From: Desulfuromonadaceae bacterium
Lineage (GTDB): Bacteria > Desulfobacterota > Desulfuromonadia > Desulfuromonadales > SZUA-401
Length of the DNA stretch: 64,000 nucleotides
Assembly: GCA_003246035.1 (NCBI GenBank)
Contig: QKBP01000108.1
Location: forward strand, 1 to 64,000
Reading direction: 5' to 3'
Below are positions 51,385 to 60,595 of this stretch, piece after piece. Each line of letters begins with the position of its first letter. Position 1 is the stretch's first letter. The notes below the pieces were generated by a model. That model saw nothing but the letters and a program-made list of their open reading frames with translations. It was not told the origin of the DNA and did no database searches. Made by a program: the position numbers and the translations under genes.

Positions 51385-51480
51385 CGGAGGACAACTTCAG
51401 GAACTTTGGCATGCTTGGTGTATTACTTAAAGCTCGTATCGCATCATTGTACTGCTGATCCCATAACTGGAGGTGTCACG

Positions 51481-51636
51481 ATGAAATGTCCCAAATGCAA
51501 AGGCAGAATGTTCGCCGAGAAGTTCTACGATTTCGTCCGTACCTTTGATGCCTGGAAGTGCTGTTCGTGTGGAGAAGTCATCGACCCGACCATCCTGGCC
51601 AACCGAGCCCGCCGCGAGAACCTCTATATCGGTTAA
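51481..51636 (+). CDS. Small zinc-ribbon protein
   Basis: 51 residues from the ATG at 51481, which follows GGAGGTGTCACG. CPKC at residues 3-6 and CCSCG at 27-31 make a zinc ribbon. The C-terminal helix NRARRENLYIG is basic. It is flanked by terminators on both sides, so it is expressed alone, yet I see no convincing promoter in 51385-51480. Function unknown. Upstream in-frame codons from 51361 overlap the terminator and lack a ribosome site. Confidence 0.8.
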   Translation: MKCPKCKGRMFAEKFYDFVRTFDAWKCCSCGEVIDPTILANRARRENLYIG

Positions 51637-51655
51637 GCCGATGAACGTAATAGAA

Positions 51656-51685
51656 AAGGCCGTGACTGTGTCGCGGCCTTTTTTT
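51656..51685. terminator. Bidirectional terminator
   Basis: AAGGCCGTGAC (51656-51666) pairs with GTCGCGGCCTT (51670-51680) around TGT, eleven pairs with one T-G, then T residues to 51685. On the - strand the hairpin is followed by TTTTCT, so it can also end the convergent fadJ transcript. Confidence 0.85.
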
Positions 51686-51705
51686 ATTGATGTGATCGCT
51701 ATCTA

Positions 51706-53805
51706 CTATCTGTAGAAACTGGCCCTCCGGGCGACAACCCCCTGCGGGGCGAAGCGCTCGCCACATTCGGCCGCCAGTCCCTCCAGGGTATCCGCAATCC
51801 GGTTCATCCCCTCTCGCTCTGCCCAGCGGCACAAGCCACCGCGGAACGGTGGGAAGCCGATACCGAAGATCATCCCGGTGTCGATGTCTTCCGGTGAGCT
51901 GACCACCTGCTCCTCGAGACAGCGCGCTGCTTCATTGACCATCAGGTAGAGCATGCGCTGCAGTTCCTTTTCGCCAGGGTGATCGTTGCGCTTGAGGTCC
52001 AGCAGGGCGTCGATGGCCAGGTTCGGGCTCGGTTTGTGTTGAGCCTCGTAGGTGTAAAACCCTTTCCCCCCTTTTTTTCCAAGCAGGCCCTGCTCACAGG
52101 CGCGGCTCATCAGAAGACTCTCCGGAAGGTAGCTGAACGCCGAGCACAGGGTATGCCCGACCTCGGCAGCGACATCGATGCCGACCTCGTCAATCAGCCG
52201 GAAGGGGCCCATCGGAAGACCAAAGTCCCTTACCATGCGATCGAGGGTCAGCCAGTCGTAACCTTCCTGGGCAAGCAGGCCGGCCTCGTTGAGGTAGACC
52301 ATTAAAAGACGGTTAACCAGGAACCCGGGGCGGTCTGCCACGACAATCGGCGTTTTGCCGAGCTTGTCGGCAAAGGCAAAGAGGGTGTCGAGAGTCTCCT
52401 TCGAGGTTTGGTCACCGCGAATTACCTCAACCAGCGGCATACGGGAAACAGGGTTGAAGAAATGGAGCCCGCCGACCTGTGCAGGGCGCTCGCCGACCGA
52501 TTGCAGGCGCGTGACAGAGAGCGCCGAGGTGTTGGTCGCGAAGATCGCTTTCGCGCCGAGATGGGGTTCCAGCTCTTTCAGGACCTGCTGCTTCACTTCG
52601 AGCTTTTCGAGCACCGCTTCGATCGTTAGTTCAACACCGACAAACGGCTTGAAATCGCTACAGCCGGTCACCAGGCTCATGGTTTTTTCGACGGCGTCTT
52701 CCCCCTTGCCCCGTTTGGCAAACTTTTCGGTAATCCCCTCGCGGATATGCGCCAGGCCCTTGTCGACGGCTTCGGCGTTGAGGTCCTTAAGAACCACAGG
52801 GATCCCCTTTTCCGCGATCAGCTGGGCGATGCCGCTCCCCATGACCCCCGCACCGAGGACGGCGGCCTTGGTCGGAAGGGAACCCTCTCCGGAACGGACC
52901 TGCTTGCGGTGGCGTTGCGAGAGATGGAAAATGTAAATCAGGTTCTTGCTGACGGGAGTTGTGATCAGTTCGCCCAGGGCCTGCGCCTCGATCTCCAGTC
53001 CCCGCTCGAGGCTCATGCTGAAGGTCTGCTTGATTACGTCGAGCGCCTTGAGCGGTGCCGGGTAGTGTCCGCCCGTGGTCTTCAAGGCCTTTTTACGTGC
53101 TGCGCTGAAGACGATCTTGCGCCCCAGCACGGTGTTCATCAGGGTGTTCAGGATACCCCCGGAGTGGCTGCGGCGTCGGGCGAGGATCGGACGCGGGTCC
53201 ACGGCAACTGCCCGGGCCAGATCGAGCGCGGCGTCACGAAGCTTTTCGTTGCTGACGACCTGATCGACAAGACCGATGGCGTAGGCCTTTTTTGCCCGGA
53301 GGGTCTTGCCGGACAGGATCATGTCGAGCGCGTCGCGTAGAGGAACGAGCCGCGGAAGCCTCTGGGAGCCGCCGAAGCCGGGAAGGATGCCGAGGCGGGT
53401 CTCGGGTAGGGCGATTGCAAGGTTGTCGGCCGCAATGCGGAAATGGCAGGCCAGTGCCAGTTCCGTCCCCCCTCCCATGCAGTGGCCATGCAGTGCGGCA
53501 ACTACCGGGACGTTGAGCTTTTCGAGTCGGGTAAAGATCTGCTGACCGTTCCGGGCCAATTCGGCACCGACCTCAGGGTCGCTCACCCCCTCGATTTCGC
53601 TGATGTCTGCACCTGCAACAAATCCGGAGCTCTTGCTGCTGATCAGCACGACGGCGGTCAGGTCGTTCTGGGTCTCGAGTTGCGCGATGACGCTTTCGAG
53701 TTCCTGCATGAAGCTGGAGGTCAGGACGTTGACGCTGGCATTCGGATCGTCGAGGGTGACCACGGCCACGCCTTGAACCCGTTCAAGTGAAAGTGGTTGA
53801 GTCAT
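51706..53805 (-). CDS. fadJ: Bifunctional enoyl-CoA hydratase / 3-hydroxyacyl-CoA dehydrogenase
   Basis: 699 residues from the ATG at 53805, with AAGGA seven bases upstream. The crotonase domain (about 1-200) has the two catalytic glutamates E115 (GGGTE) and E135 (LPETRLG). The NAD-binding domain begins VLGAGVMGSGIA (316-327), with FFNPVSRMPLVEVIRG and the C-terminal dehydrogenase domains. Beta-oxidation of fatty acids. No thiolase gene is adjacent. FadB and FadJ cannot be separated by sequence reading alone. Confidence 0.9.
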   Translation of the reverse strand: MTQPLSLERVQGVAVVTLDDPNASVNVLTSSFMQELESVIAQLETQNDLTAVVLISSKSSGFVAGADISEIEGVSDPEVGAELARNGQQIFTRLEKLNVPVVAALHGHCMGGGTELALACHFRIAADNLAIALPETRLGILPGFGGSQRLPRLVPLRDALDMILSGKTLRAKKAYAIGLVDQVVSNEKLRDAALDLARAVAVDPRPILARRRSHSGGILNTLMNTVLGRKIVFSAARKKALKTTGGHYPAPLKALDVIKQTFSMSLERGLEIEAQALGELITTPVSKNLIYIFHLSQRHRKQVRSGEGSLPTKAAVLGAGVMGSGIAQLIAEKGIPVVLKDLNAEAVDKGLAHIREGITEKFAKRGKGEDAVEKTMSLVTGCSDFKPFVGVELTIEAVLEKLEVKQQVLKELEPHLGAKAIFATNTSALSVTRLQSVGERPAQVGGLHFFNPVSRMPLVEVIRGDQTSKETLDTLFAFADKLGKTPIVVADRPGFLVNRLLMVYLNEAGLLAQEGYDWLTLDRMVRDFGLPMGPFRLIDEVGIDVAAEVGHTLCSAFSYLPESLLMSRACEQGLLGKKGGKGFYTYEAQHKPSPNLAIDALLDLKRNDHPGEKELQRMLYLMVNEAARCLEEQVVSSPEDIDTGMIFGIGFPPFRGGLCRWAEREGMNRIADTLEGLAAECGERFAPQGVVARRASFYR

Positions 53806-53843
53806 GCGGGATCCTTTCGGGAGGGGGTAGGCTGTCTTCGGAA

Positions 53844-53871
53844 ATCTTAACAGATCGTTGTACGCTTCCAA
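53844..53871 (-). promoter_or_regulatory. fadJ promoter
   Basis: On the - strand TTGGAA (53866-53871), 16-base spacer, TAAGAT (53844-53849) with an extended TGT. The start would be near 53837, about 30 bases before the ATG. Confidence 0.5.
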
Positions 53872-53921
53872 GCATCATGCGTTCAGACTTCATTGAATAT
53901 TGGGAAAGCCTGCGACTGGGA

Positions 53922-53950
53922 TTGATCAAATGAAGATTAGCCGTTAACAT
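53922..53950 (+). promoter_or_regulatory. Promoter of the Lon-like gene
   Basis: TTGATC (53922-53927), spacer 17, TAACAT (53945-53950). The start would be near 53957, giving a leader of about 90 bases. It is divergent from the fadJ promoter with about 50 bases between the two -35 boxes. Confidence 0.5.
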
Positions 53951-53979
53951 GCGTAGATTGCATATGATGTACGTCTGAA

Positions 53980-54005
53980 CCGATGCGCGTATCTGCGCTC
54001 ATCGG
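53980..54005 (+). other. Hairpin in the leader of the Lon-like gene
   Basis: CCGATG pairs with CATCGG, with an inner CGC/GCG stem and loop GTATCT. No T-tract follows. It lies in the predicted 90-base leader and could affect mRNA stability or translation. Confidence 0.4.
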
Positions 54006-54047
54006 CGGGTACCAGCCCATAGACCCTTAGACCCCGAGGACGTTGCC

Positions 54048-56483
54048 ATGACCCAGAAGACACCTGACAACTCCGTGTCTGTCGACGAACTGCGCTGGCA
54101 TTGTGATCCTGCCCAATTCGAGTTTGCCTCGACATCGGAACTCCCTCCCCTCGAAAGTACCATCGGCCAGGACCGGGCGCTTACCGCCATCGAATTCGGT
54201 CTTGGGATGGCCCATGACGGCTTCAACATCTTCATTCTCGGGGAACCGGGGAGCGGCCGGGCCTCGACCATCAAGAAGATTCTCAAGGCGCGCTCCGAAG
54301 GGGAGAGTGTCCCCGACGACTGGTGCTACGTGCACGATTTTGAACAGCCGGATCGACCGGTGGCCTTCAGCCTCCCTTCCGGGACCGGGCAGCATCTGCG
54401 TGACGATGTCGAGGAGTTGGTCACCCAGCTCGCCGAGGAGGTTCCGAAGCTGTTTGAAAGTAAGGAGTACGAACAGCAGAAAGGGAAGATCACCAGCGAC
54501 CACCAGGAGCGTAACAAGCAGTACTTTCAGGAACTGGAGTCGGAGGCGGACCGCCAGGGGTTCATTCTCCAGCGGACGGTCAGCGGTCTGGTGCTGGTCC
54601 CGGTCCGCGAAGGGCATCCTCTCTCCCAACAGGAGTACGAGGAGCTCTCCGAGGACGAGCGGGAGGAGATCGACCGCAAGGGGAATCGGCTGCACGATAA
54701 GCTCAACGACGTGATGCGCGATGTCCGCGAGTCGGAAAAGGACATGCGCAAGGCTATCGAGGAGATGGAGCAGGCGATGCTGCTCTACACTCTCGGTCAC
54801 CTGTTCGAGGAGCTCGAGGAGAAATACGACCCCTACGAGGCGGTGCTGCGTCATTTCGAAGCCTGCAAGAAGGACATCCTCGGGCGCATCGAGGAGCTTC
54901 GCCCCGGCACCCAGCAGGTCGCAATCGGAAACCTGCGCATCGGCGGTCAGCAGGAAATTTCCTTTGAGCGCTACCGGATCAACCTGTTCCTCGACAACGG
55001 CAAGGGACAGGGCGCCCCGGTCGTCTACGAGTCGAACCCGACCTACTTCAACCTCTTCGGCCGGGTGGAACATGTCATCCAGATGGGGAATGCCACCACC
55101 AACTTCACCATGATCAAGCCCGGAGCCCTGCACAGAGCGAGTGGCGGCTATCTGATCCTCGATTGCCGCGAGGTGCTGATCAATCTGTTCACCTACGAGG
55201 CCCTCAAACGCTGTATCCGGCACGGTGAAATCCGTATCGAGGATATTACCGAGCAGTATCGCTTCTTTGCCACGGTCACCCTCAAACCCCAGGCGATCCC
55301 GCTTGACTGCAAGATCATCCTTATCGGTACGCCCCAGCTCTACTATCTGCTGTACCGCTACGACCCCGACTTCCGTAAGTTTTTCAAGGTCAAGGCCGAT
55401 TTCGACCGGATGATGGACAACACCTGGGAGAACATTCAGCAGTACGCGCTCTTCGTCGCCTCGAAGTGCAACGAAGAGGGGCTGCTCCACTTCGACCCGG
55501 GGGGAGTCTCCCGGATCGTGGAGTTCTCCACCCGCCTGATCGAGGATAAAAAGCGCCTCTCCTCGCAGTTCCTCGAGATCGCCGACCTGATCCGCGAAGC
55601 GGGATATTTCGCCCAGCGTCACGATCGCGAGCTGGTGCGTTCCGAAGATGTCGAGCTCGCCATCGAGGCGCGTATCTACCGCTCCAACAAGGTCGAAGAG
55701 CGGATTCAGGAGATGATCGAAGAAGGGACCCTGCTGGTCGACAGTGATGGCGACGTGGTGGGCCAGGTGAATGGACTGACGGTCTACCAGCTAGGGGATT
55801 TCAGCTTTGGACGCCCGGCCCGTGTCACGGTCAGGACCTTCCTCGGCAAGGCCGGGGTCATCAACATCGAGCGGGAGGCCAAGCTTTCCGGATCGATTCA
55901 CGACAAGGGCATCCTGATCCTCACCGGATTCTTCGGCTCCCGCTTTGCCCAGGACCGTCCCTTGTCGTTCGCCGCCTCGGTCTGTTTCGAGCAGTCGTAC
56001 GGCGGGGTCGATGGCGACAGCGCTTCTTCCACGGAGCTTTACGCCCTGCTCTCGTCCCTGTCCGGGCTGCCGATTCGCCAGGGGGTTGCCGTGACCGGCT
56101 CGGTCAACCAGCTCGGCCAGGTGCAGGCGATCGGCGGTGTCAACGAGAAGGTCGAGGGGTTCTATGCGGTCTGCAAGGCCCAGGGGCTGACCCACCGTCA
56201 GGGCGTGATCATCCCCCGCGCCAACGTCAAGAATCTGATGCTCAAGGACGAGGTGTGCGCGGCGGTCGAACGTGGCGAGTTTCATGTCTGGGCCATCGAA
56301 CATGTCGACGAGGGGATCGAGCTGCTCACAGGAGTCCCTGCCGGAGAACGGCAGGCGGACGGCAGCTGGCCACCGGAATCGGTCAACCTTCGGGTCGAGG
56401 AGCGCCTGCGGCAGCTGGCCGAGAGCGCGCGGCGTTTCGCCAAGGGGCGGGATAACGGTGACAACAACAGGGAGCCGGTATGA
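54048..56483 (+). CDS. Lon-like ATP-dependent protease (LonB/YcbZ type)
   Basis: 811 residues. The ATP site reads GEPGSGRAST (65-74), with Arg where Walker A normally has Lys. A long coiled-coil insert (about 120-260) follows, then AAA-type segments (PGALHRASGGYLILDCREVL, IPLDCKIILIGTPQLY) and a C-terminal Lon peptidase domain with the Ser-Lys dyad S658 (DGDSASSTELY) and K701 (GGVNEKVEGFY), 43 apart as in Lon. It lacks the Lon N-terminal substrate domain. It overlaps the next gene by four bases and is probably cytoplasmic. Confidence 0.88.
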   Translation: MTQKTPDNSVSVDELRWHCDPAQFEFASTSELPPLESTIGQDRALTAIEFGLGMAHDGFNIFILGEPGSGRASTIKKILKARSEGESVPDDWCYVHDFEQPDRPVAFSLPSGTGQHLRDDVEELVTQLAEEVPKLFESKEYEQQKGKITSDHQERNKQYFQELESEADRQGFILQRTVSGLVLVPVREGHPLSQQEYEELSEDEREEIDRKGNRLHDKLNDVMRDVRESEKDMRKAIEEMEQAMLLYTLGHLFEELEEKYDPYEAVLRHFEACKKDILGRIEELRPGTQQVAIGNLRIGGQQEISFERYRINLFLDNGKGQGAPVVYESNPTYFNLFGRVEHVIQMGNATTNFTMIKPGALHRASGGYLILDCREVLINLFTYEALKRCIRHGEIRIEDITEQYRFFATVTLKPQAIPLDCKIILIGTPQLYYLLYRYDPDFRKFFKVKADFDRMMDNTWENIQQYALFVASKCNEEGLLHFDPGGVSRIVEFSTRLIEDKKRLSSQFLEIADLIREAGYFAQRHDRELVRSEDVELAIEARIYRSNKVEERIQEMIEEGTLLVDSDGDVVGQVNGLTVYQLGDFSFGRPARVTVRTFLGKAGVINIEREAKLSGSIHDKGILILTGFFGSRFAQDRPLSFAASVCFEQSYGGVDGDSASSTELYALLSSLSGLPIRQGVAVTGSVNQLGQVQAIGGVNEKVEGFYAVCKAQGLTHRQGVIIPRANVKNLMLKDEVCAAVERGEFHVWAIEHVDEGIELLTGVPAGERQADGSWPPESVNLRVEERLRQLAESARRFAKGRDNGDNNREPV

Positions 56484-59400
56484 GGGCTCCCACGCGACTG
56501 ATGCGCAGCCTGATGTTCCTGCTCGTGCTGTTCGCGGCGAGCTCTTCGACCTTGGCGGCCGCTCCCCCGGGTTCGCCGTCCGCTCTCGAGGAGTGGACGC
56601 CGTGGGTGCTGCATGGCCAGGAAGAGAAGCTCTGCCCGGAGCTGCACGGCGGCGGAGGAAAGCGCTGCAGCTGGCCCGGACGCCTCGACCTTGAGCTCGA
56701 CGGTCGCGGGGGTCGCTTCACGCTCTCGGTCGAGATGTTTGCCCCCGGCTGGCTCTCCCTGCCCGGGGATCGGAGTCAATGGCCGCAACAGACCCGGTCC
56801 GCCTCGGGGGAGCTGGCGGTACTCGACAGGCAGGGTGTCCCCCAGGTCTATCTCGCGGAAGGGAAGCACCGCCTAGACGGCCGTTTCTTCTGGGAGGGGA
56901 TGCCCGACTGGCTAAGCGTACCAAACGATCTGGCCCTGATCGACCTCAAACGGAACGGTCGTCAGATCGCGCTCCCCGATCGGGATGAAAGTGGTCGTTT
57001 GTGGCTTCGCGAGCGTCTGGTCGAGGACAATGCGGAACAGCAGGAGACCCTCAAGGTTACGGTTTTCAGACGTCTGATCGACGAGGTCCCGTTCCAGGTC
57101 GAGACCCGTGTGGAAGTACAGGTGTCCGGCCCGCCGCGCGAGGAGCTGCTGGGTGGGGGACTGCTCTCCGGTGCCATTCCGCTGGAGCTGAGCAGCCAGA
57201 TCCCGGCCCGCCTGGAGTCGGACGGACGGCTGCGACTCCAGCTTCGTTCCGGAACCTGGTGGCTGACGCTGCACAGTCGCTTCATGCACCCCCCCGAGAC
57301 CCTCGGCGTGACACTCGGCGAAGGACCGTGGGACTCCAGCGAGATCTGGGTCTTCGACGCCCGCCCGAGCCTGCGCCTGGTTGAATTGAAGGGGGCTCCA
57401 GTCGTCGATCCCCAGCAGACGAGGCTTCCTGAGGGGTGGCGGCAATTTCCAGCGTACCAGATGGAGCGGGAGACCCGACTGCAGTTCCAGGAAAAACGTC
57501 GTGGAGCGAGCGGACAGCTGACGGACCGACTCACCCTCGAGCGGACGCTTTGGCTCGATTTCGATGGTGACGGCTACACCATTCAGGATCACGTCGGCGG
57601 AACCATGGGGGCAAGCTGGAGGCTCGATATGCCCCACCCCGGACAGCTCGGGCGCGTGGCCATCAACGGTGCCGACCAGTTCATCACCCGGGTCGAGGCC
57701 GACGGTCCGGCCGGCGTCGAGGTGCGTCGGGGCGAGATCGACCTGACGGCCGACAGTCGCTGGGAGGGGAGCCGCTCTCGCCTCAGTGCGGTCGGGTGGT
57801 CCCACGTCTTTCAGGAGGTTGCGGCGACCCTCAACCTCCCACCGGGGTGGCTGCTGGTCGATGTCTCCGGAGCCGATCGTGCTCCCGGGACCTGGCTGAA
57901 GCGCTGGACCCTGCTCGACCTGTTCCTGGTGCTGCTGGCCGCGATCGGAGCCTTTCGTCTCTGGGGGTGGCGCTGGGGGAGTGTTGCCCTGCTGGCGATC
58001 GGACTCTCCTGGCACGAACCGGGCGCACCGCGCTGGCTCTGGCTGCATCTGCTGGCCGCCGCCGCGCTGCTGAGGGTCCTCCCCAGGGGGAAGGCGCAGC
58101 TTTGGGTCGCCTGGTACCGGAGCCTGACGTTCCTGGTGCTCATTGCCGTCGCCGTGGTGTTCATGGTCGCGCAGGTGCGGGTCGGACTTTATCCTCAGCT
58201 GGCCCGCCCATGGCAGAGCGTCGAGCCGCTGCCGCGACCGGTCGCCGTGTCGCCGCAGGCCGAACCGGTCGAGAGAGCCGTGGAAGAAGCCCAGCAGGAC
58301 GTCGTGACGCTCTCTCTGCCGAGCAAGCGAGCCGGAAAGACCGCGTCGTCCCTTGCTCCGGCGGTCCCTGTCGGCGACCCGAACCTGCAGTTGCAGACCG
58401 GCCCCGGCCTGCCGCAGTGGCAGTGGCACAGCGTCCGACTGAGTTGGAACGGCCCGGTCGCTCACGAACAGCAGCTGCGCCTGTTGCTGTTCCCACCGTG
58501 GTTTTCCCTCGTGCTGAACCTGTTGCGGGTCGTTTTGATCGGGCTTCTCCTGTGGCGGGTCCTCGATCTCGAGGAGCCCCGGGGGGGGTGGCGTGGCTGG
58601 CTTCGTCCCGGCAGTACGCTCCTTGCTGCGTTGTTGCTGGGATGCCTGTTGATGCCGACGGCGTCCGCGCGGGCGGAGTACCCGTCCGAGGCGTTGCTCA
58701 ACCAGCTCCAGCAGCGTCTATTGGAGCCGCCTCCCTGCGGCGAGAACTGTGTCAGTGTCGCCCGGATGCACCTCGAGGCCGATACCCGCCAGCTGGCGTT
58801 GCGTTTACTGGTCGAGGCCCAAGCCCCGACGGCGATCCCCTTGCCTGGTCAGGTCGGTCACTGGGAGGCCGCGGAGGTTCTGCTCGATGGCCGTCAGGTC
58901 TCGGGGCTGCGTCGTGAAGGAGGGCACAGGCTGTTTCTGGTGATTCCGGAAGGGCGCCACCAGGTCCTGCTCCGCGCTCCGCTGGCGCATCGCAACAGGC
59001 TCCTGATCCCCTTGCCGCTCAAGCCGCATCAGGTCAGCTGGGATGTCGACGGCTGGGAACTCCAGGGAGTCGACAACCAGGGGCTCGCGGAAGATCAGCT
59101 CCAGTTGCAGCGCAGCGAACCACAGACCGAGGGCGAGTCCCGGAATCTCGAGCCGAGCCAGCTCCCGCCGTTTGTCCGCGTCGAACGGACGCTGCAGGTT
59201 GGCCTGAGCTGGCAGGTCGTGACCAACGTGACACGCCTGTCGTCCTTTGAACAGCCGCTCTCCCTTGAGCTCCCCCTGCTCGCCGGGGAATCGCCGATCG
59301 AGGACTTGCCGCGCGGCGAAGAGGGGAGGGTGCGTGTGGTCCTCCCCCCGGGGGTGGCATCCCGAAGCTTTATCTCCATCCTCGAGGAGCAGCCTCAAAT

Positions 59401-60565
59401 TACCCTCGCGGCAACGATGGAACATAACCGGGTGGAGGTCTGGCGGCTCGATCTCGCCCCGTTGTGGCATGCCGAATTCGATGGGATCCCGGAAATTTAT
59501 CCTGAGGATACCCGCCGGCAATATCTCCCCGAATGGCGCCCCTGGCCAGGCGAAAGGTTGATCCTGAAGCTTTCCCGTCCCCAGGGGGTGGCGGGTCAGA
59601 CCCTGACGATCGATGCCGCGCGACTGCAGCTCTCGCCGGGCGGGCGCGCGACCGACGCCACCCTGACACTCGACGTGCGCAGCAGCCAGGGAGGGCAGCA
59701 GCGCCTGGCTCTCCCCGCCGAAGCAGAGCTCCTTGCCGTATCGCTGGATGGCCGAGAACAACCGGTGCGCCGCGAAGGCGAAACCCTCTTCGTGCCGATT
59801 CACCCCGGGAGACAGCAGGTCGACGTGACCCTGAGGCTCGCAAGCGGCATGGGTCCCTTGTGGCAGACCCCCGATATCGATCTCGGCGCCCGTTCGGTGA
59901 ATAACCGCATCGACGTCAAGGTCCCTGGAGACCGCTGGGTGCTGTTTGCCGGCGGTCCGGATATGGGTCCGGCAGTGCTCTTCTGGGGGGTGGTGCTGAT
60001 CGTGGTCGGGGCCGGGCTGGTGCTGGGTAGGATCCCGTTGACTCCGATTCGCAGCTGGGAGTGGATACTGCTCGGTCTGGGACTCAGCCAGGGGCACGTG
60101 GTCATGGCCCTGCTGGTTGCAGGGTGGCTGCTGGCGCTTGGCTGGCGTCGCCGCCTCGATGCCCAAACCCGCGCCGAACTGTTCAACCTTGCGCAGATCG
60201 GTCTGGTTCTGCTCACGCTGTTGGCCCTCGGGGCGCTTTGTTGGGCGGTTCAATTCGGGCTGCTCGGTTACCCCGATATGCAGATCTCCGGCAACGGCTC
60301 CTCGAGCCAGCTGCTGCGCTGGTACCAGGATGTCGCTCCCGAGGCCTTCCCGCAGGCCTGGGTGGTCTCGCTGCCGATGTTTATCTACCGGCTTTTCATG
60401 CTGGCCTGGTCGCTTTGGCTCGCCTTCGCCCTGCTGAAGTGGCTGACCTGGGGGTGGCAGTCTTTCTCCACGGCCGGGCTGTGGCGTCATGCTTTGCGTA
60501 AAGGGAAGTTCCGATTCCTTTCCGCGGAAGGCAAGGAAGTTGATCATGAACACCCGCGGGACTAG
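56480..60565 (+). CDS. 1361-residue duplicated membrane protein, function unknown
   Basis: 1361 residues, ATGA overlap with the protease gene. Signal peptide 1-27, beta-rich periplasmic domain (about 30-470), four helices (about 476-495, 500-516, 519-534, 549-568), a Pro-rich linker and a helix at 675-695. Then the plan repeats: signal-like segment 711-732, ectodomain (733-1160), helices at about 1165-1183, 1193-1222, 1235-1262 and 1296-1325. Matched motifs recur at a constant offset of 692-701 residues, for example EIWVFDARP (288) with EVWRLDLAP (986). Cys pairs C52/C63 and C753/C757 start each half. I do not recognise a family. It precedes a receptor-like kinase. Confidence 0.85.
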   Translation: MRAPTRLMRSLMFLLVLFAASSSTLAAAPPGSPSALEEWTPWVLHGQEEKLCPELHGGGGKRCSWPGRLDLELDGRGGRFTLSVEMFAPGWLSLPGDRSQWPQQTRSASGELAVLDRQGVPQVYLAEGKHRLDGRFFWEGMPDWLSVPNDLALIDLKRNGRQIALPDRDESGRLWLRERLVEDNAEQQETLKVTVFRRLIDEVPFQVETRVEVQVSGPPREELLGGGLLSGAIPLELSSQIPARLESDGRLRLQLRSGTWWLTLHSRFMHPPETLGVTLGEGPWDSSEIWVFDARPSLRLVELKGAPVVDPQQTRLPEGWRQFPAYQMERETRLQFQEKRRGASGQLTDRLTLERTLWLDFDGDGYTIQDHVGGTMGASWRLDMPHPGQLGRVAINGADQFITRVEADGPAGVEVRRGEIDLTADSRWEGSRSRLSAVGWSHVFQEVAATLNLPPGWLLVDVSGADRAPGTWLKRWTLLDLFLVLLAAIGAFRLWGWRWGSVALLAIGLSWHEPGAPRWLWLHLLAAAALLRVLPRGKAQLWVAWYRSLTFLVLIAVAVVFMVAQVRVGLYPQLARPWQSVEPLPRPVAVSPQAEPVERAVEEAQQDVVTLSLPSKRAGKTASSLAPAVPVGDPNLQLQTGPGLPQWQWHSVRLSWNGPVAHEQQLRLLLFPPWFSLVLNLLRVVLIGLLLWRVLDLEEPRGGWRGWLRPGSTLLAALLLGCLLMPTASARAEYPSEALLNQLQQRLLEPPPCGENCVSVARMHLEADTRQLALRLLVEAQAPTAIPLPGQVGHWEAAEVLLDGRQVSGLRREGGHRLFLVIPEGRHQVLLRAPLAHRNRLLIPLPLKPHQVSWDVDGWELQGVDNQGLAEDQLQLQRSEPQTEGESRNLEPSQLPPFVRVERTLQVGLSWQVVTNVTRLSSFEQPLSLELPLLAGESPIEDLPRGEEGRVRVVLPPGVASRSFISILEEQPQITLAATMEHNRVEVWRLDLAPLWHAEFDGIPEIYPEDTRRQYLPEWRPWPGERLILKLSRPQGVAGQTLTIDAARLQLSPGGRATDATLTLDVRSSQGGQQRLALPAEAELLAVSLDGREQPVRREGETLFVPIHPGRQQVDVTLRLASGMGPLWQTPDIDLGARSVNNRIDVKVPGDRWVLFAGGPDMGPAVLFWGVVLIVVGAGLVLGRIPLTPIRSWEWILLGLGLSQGHVVMALLVAGWLLALGWRRRLDAQTRAELFNLAQIGLVLLTLLALGALCWAVQFGLLGYPDMQISGNGSSSQLLRWYQDVAPEAFPQAWVVSLPMFIYRLFMLAWSLWLAFALLKWLTWGWQSFSTAGLWRHALRKGKFRFLSAEGKEVDHEHPRD

Positions 60566-60595
60566 CCCCGTCGGGCAACGAATGACAGGAATGTG

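Noticed and set aside
51405..51420. Sigma-54-like -24/-12 promoter (TTTGGCATGCTTGGTG) before the zinc-ribbon gene
   Set aside because: The -24 part is fair, but the -12 position reads GT instead of the invariant GC.
58631..58646. Lipobox (LLLGC at residues 718-722) in the giant membrane protein
   Set aside because: It lies in the middle of the chain inside a hydrophobic segment, so lipoprotein processing is unlikely unless the protein is first cleaved.
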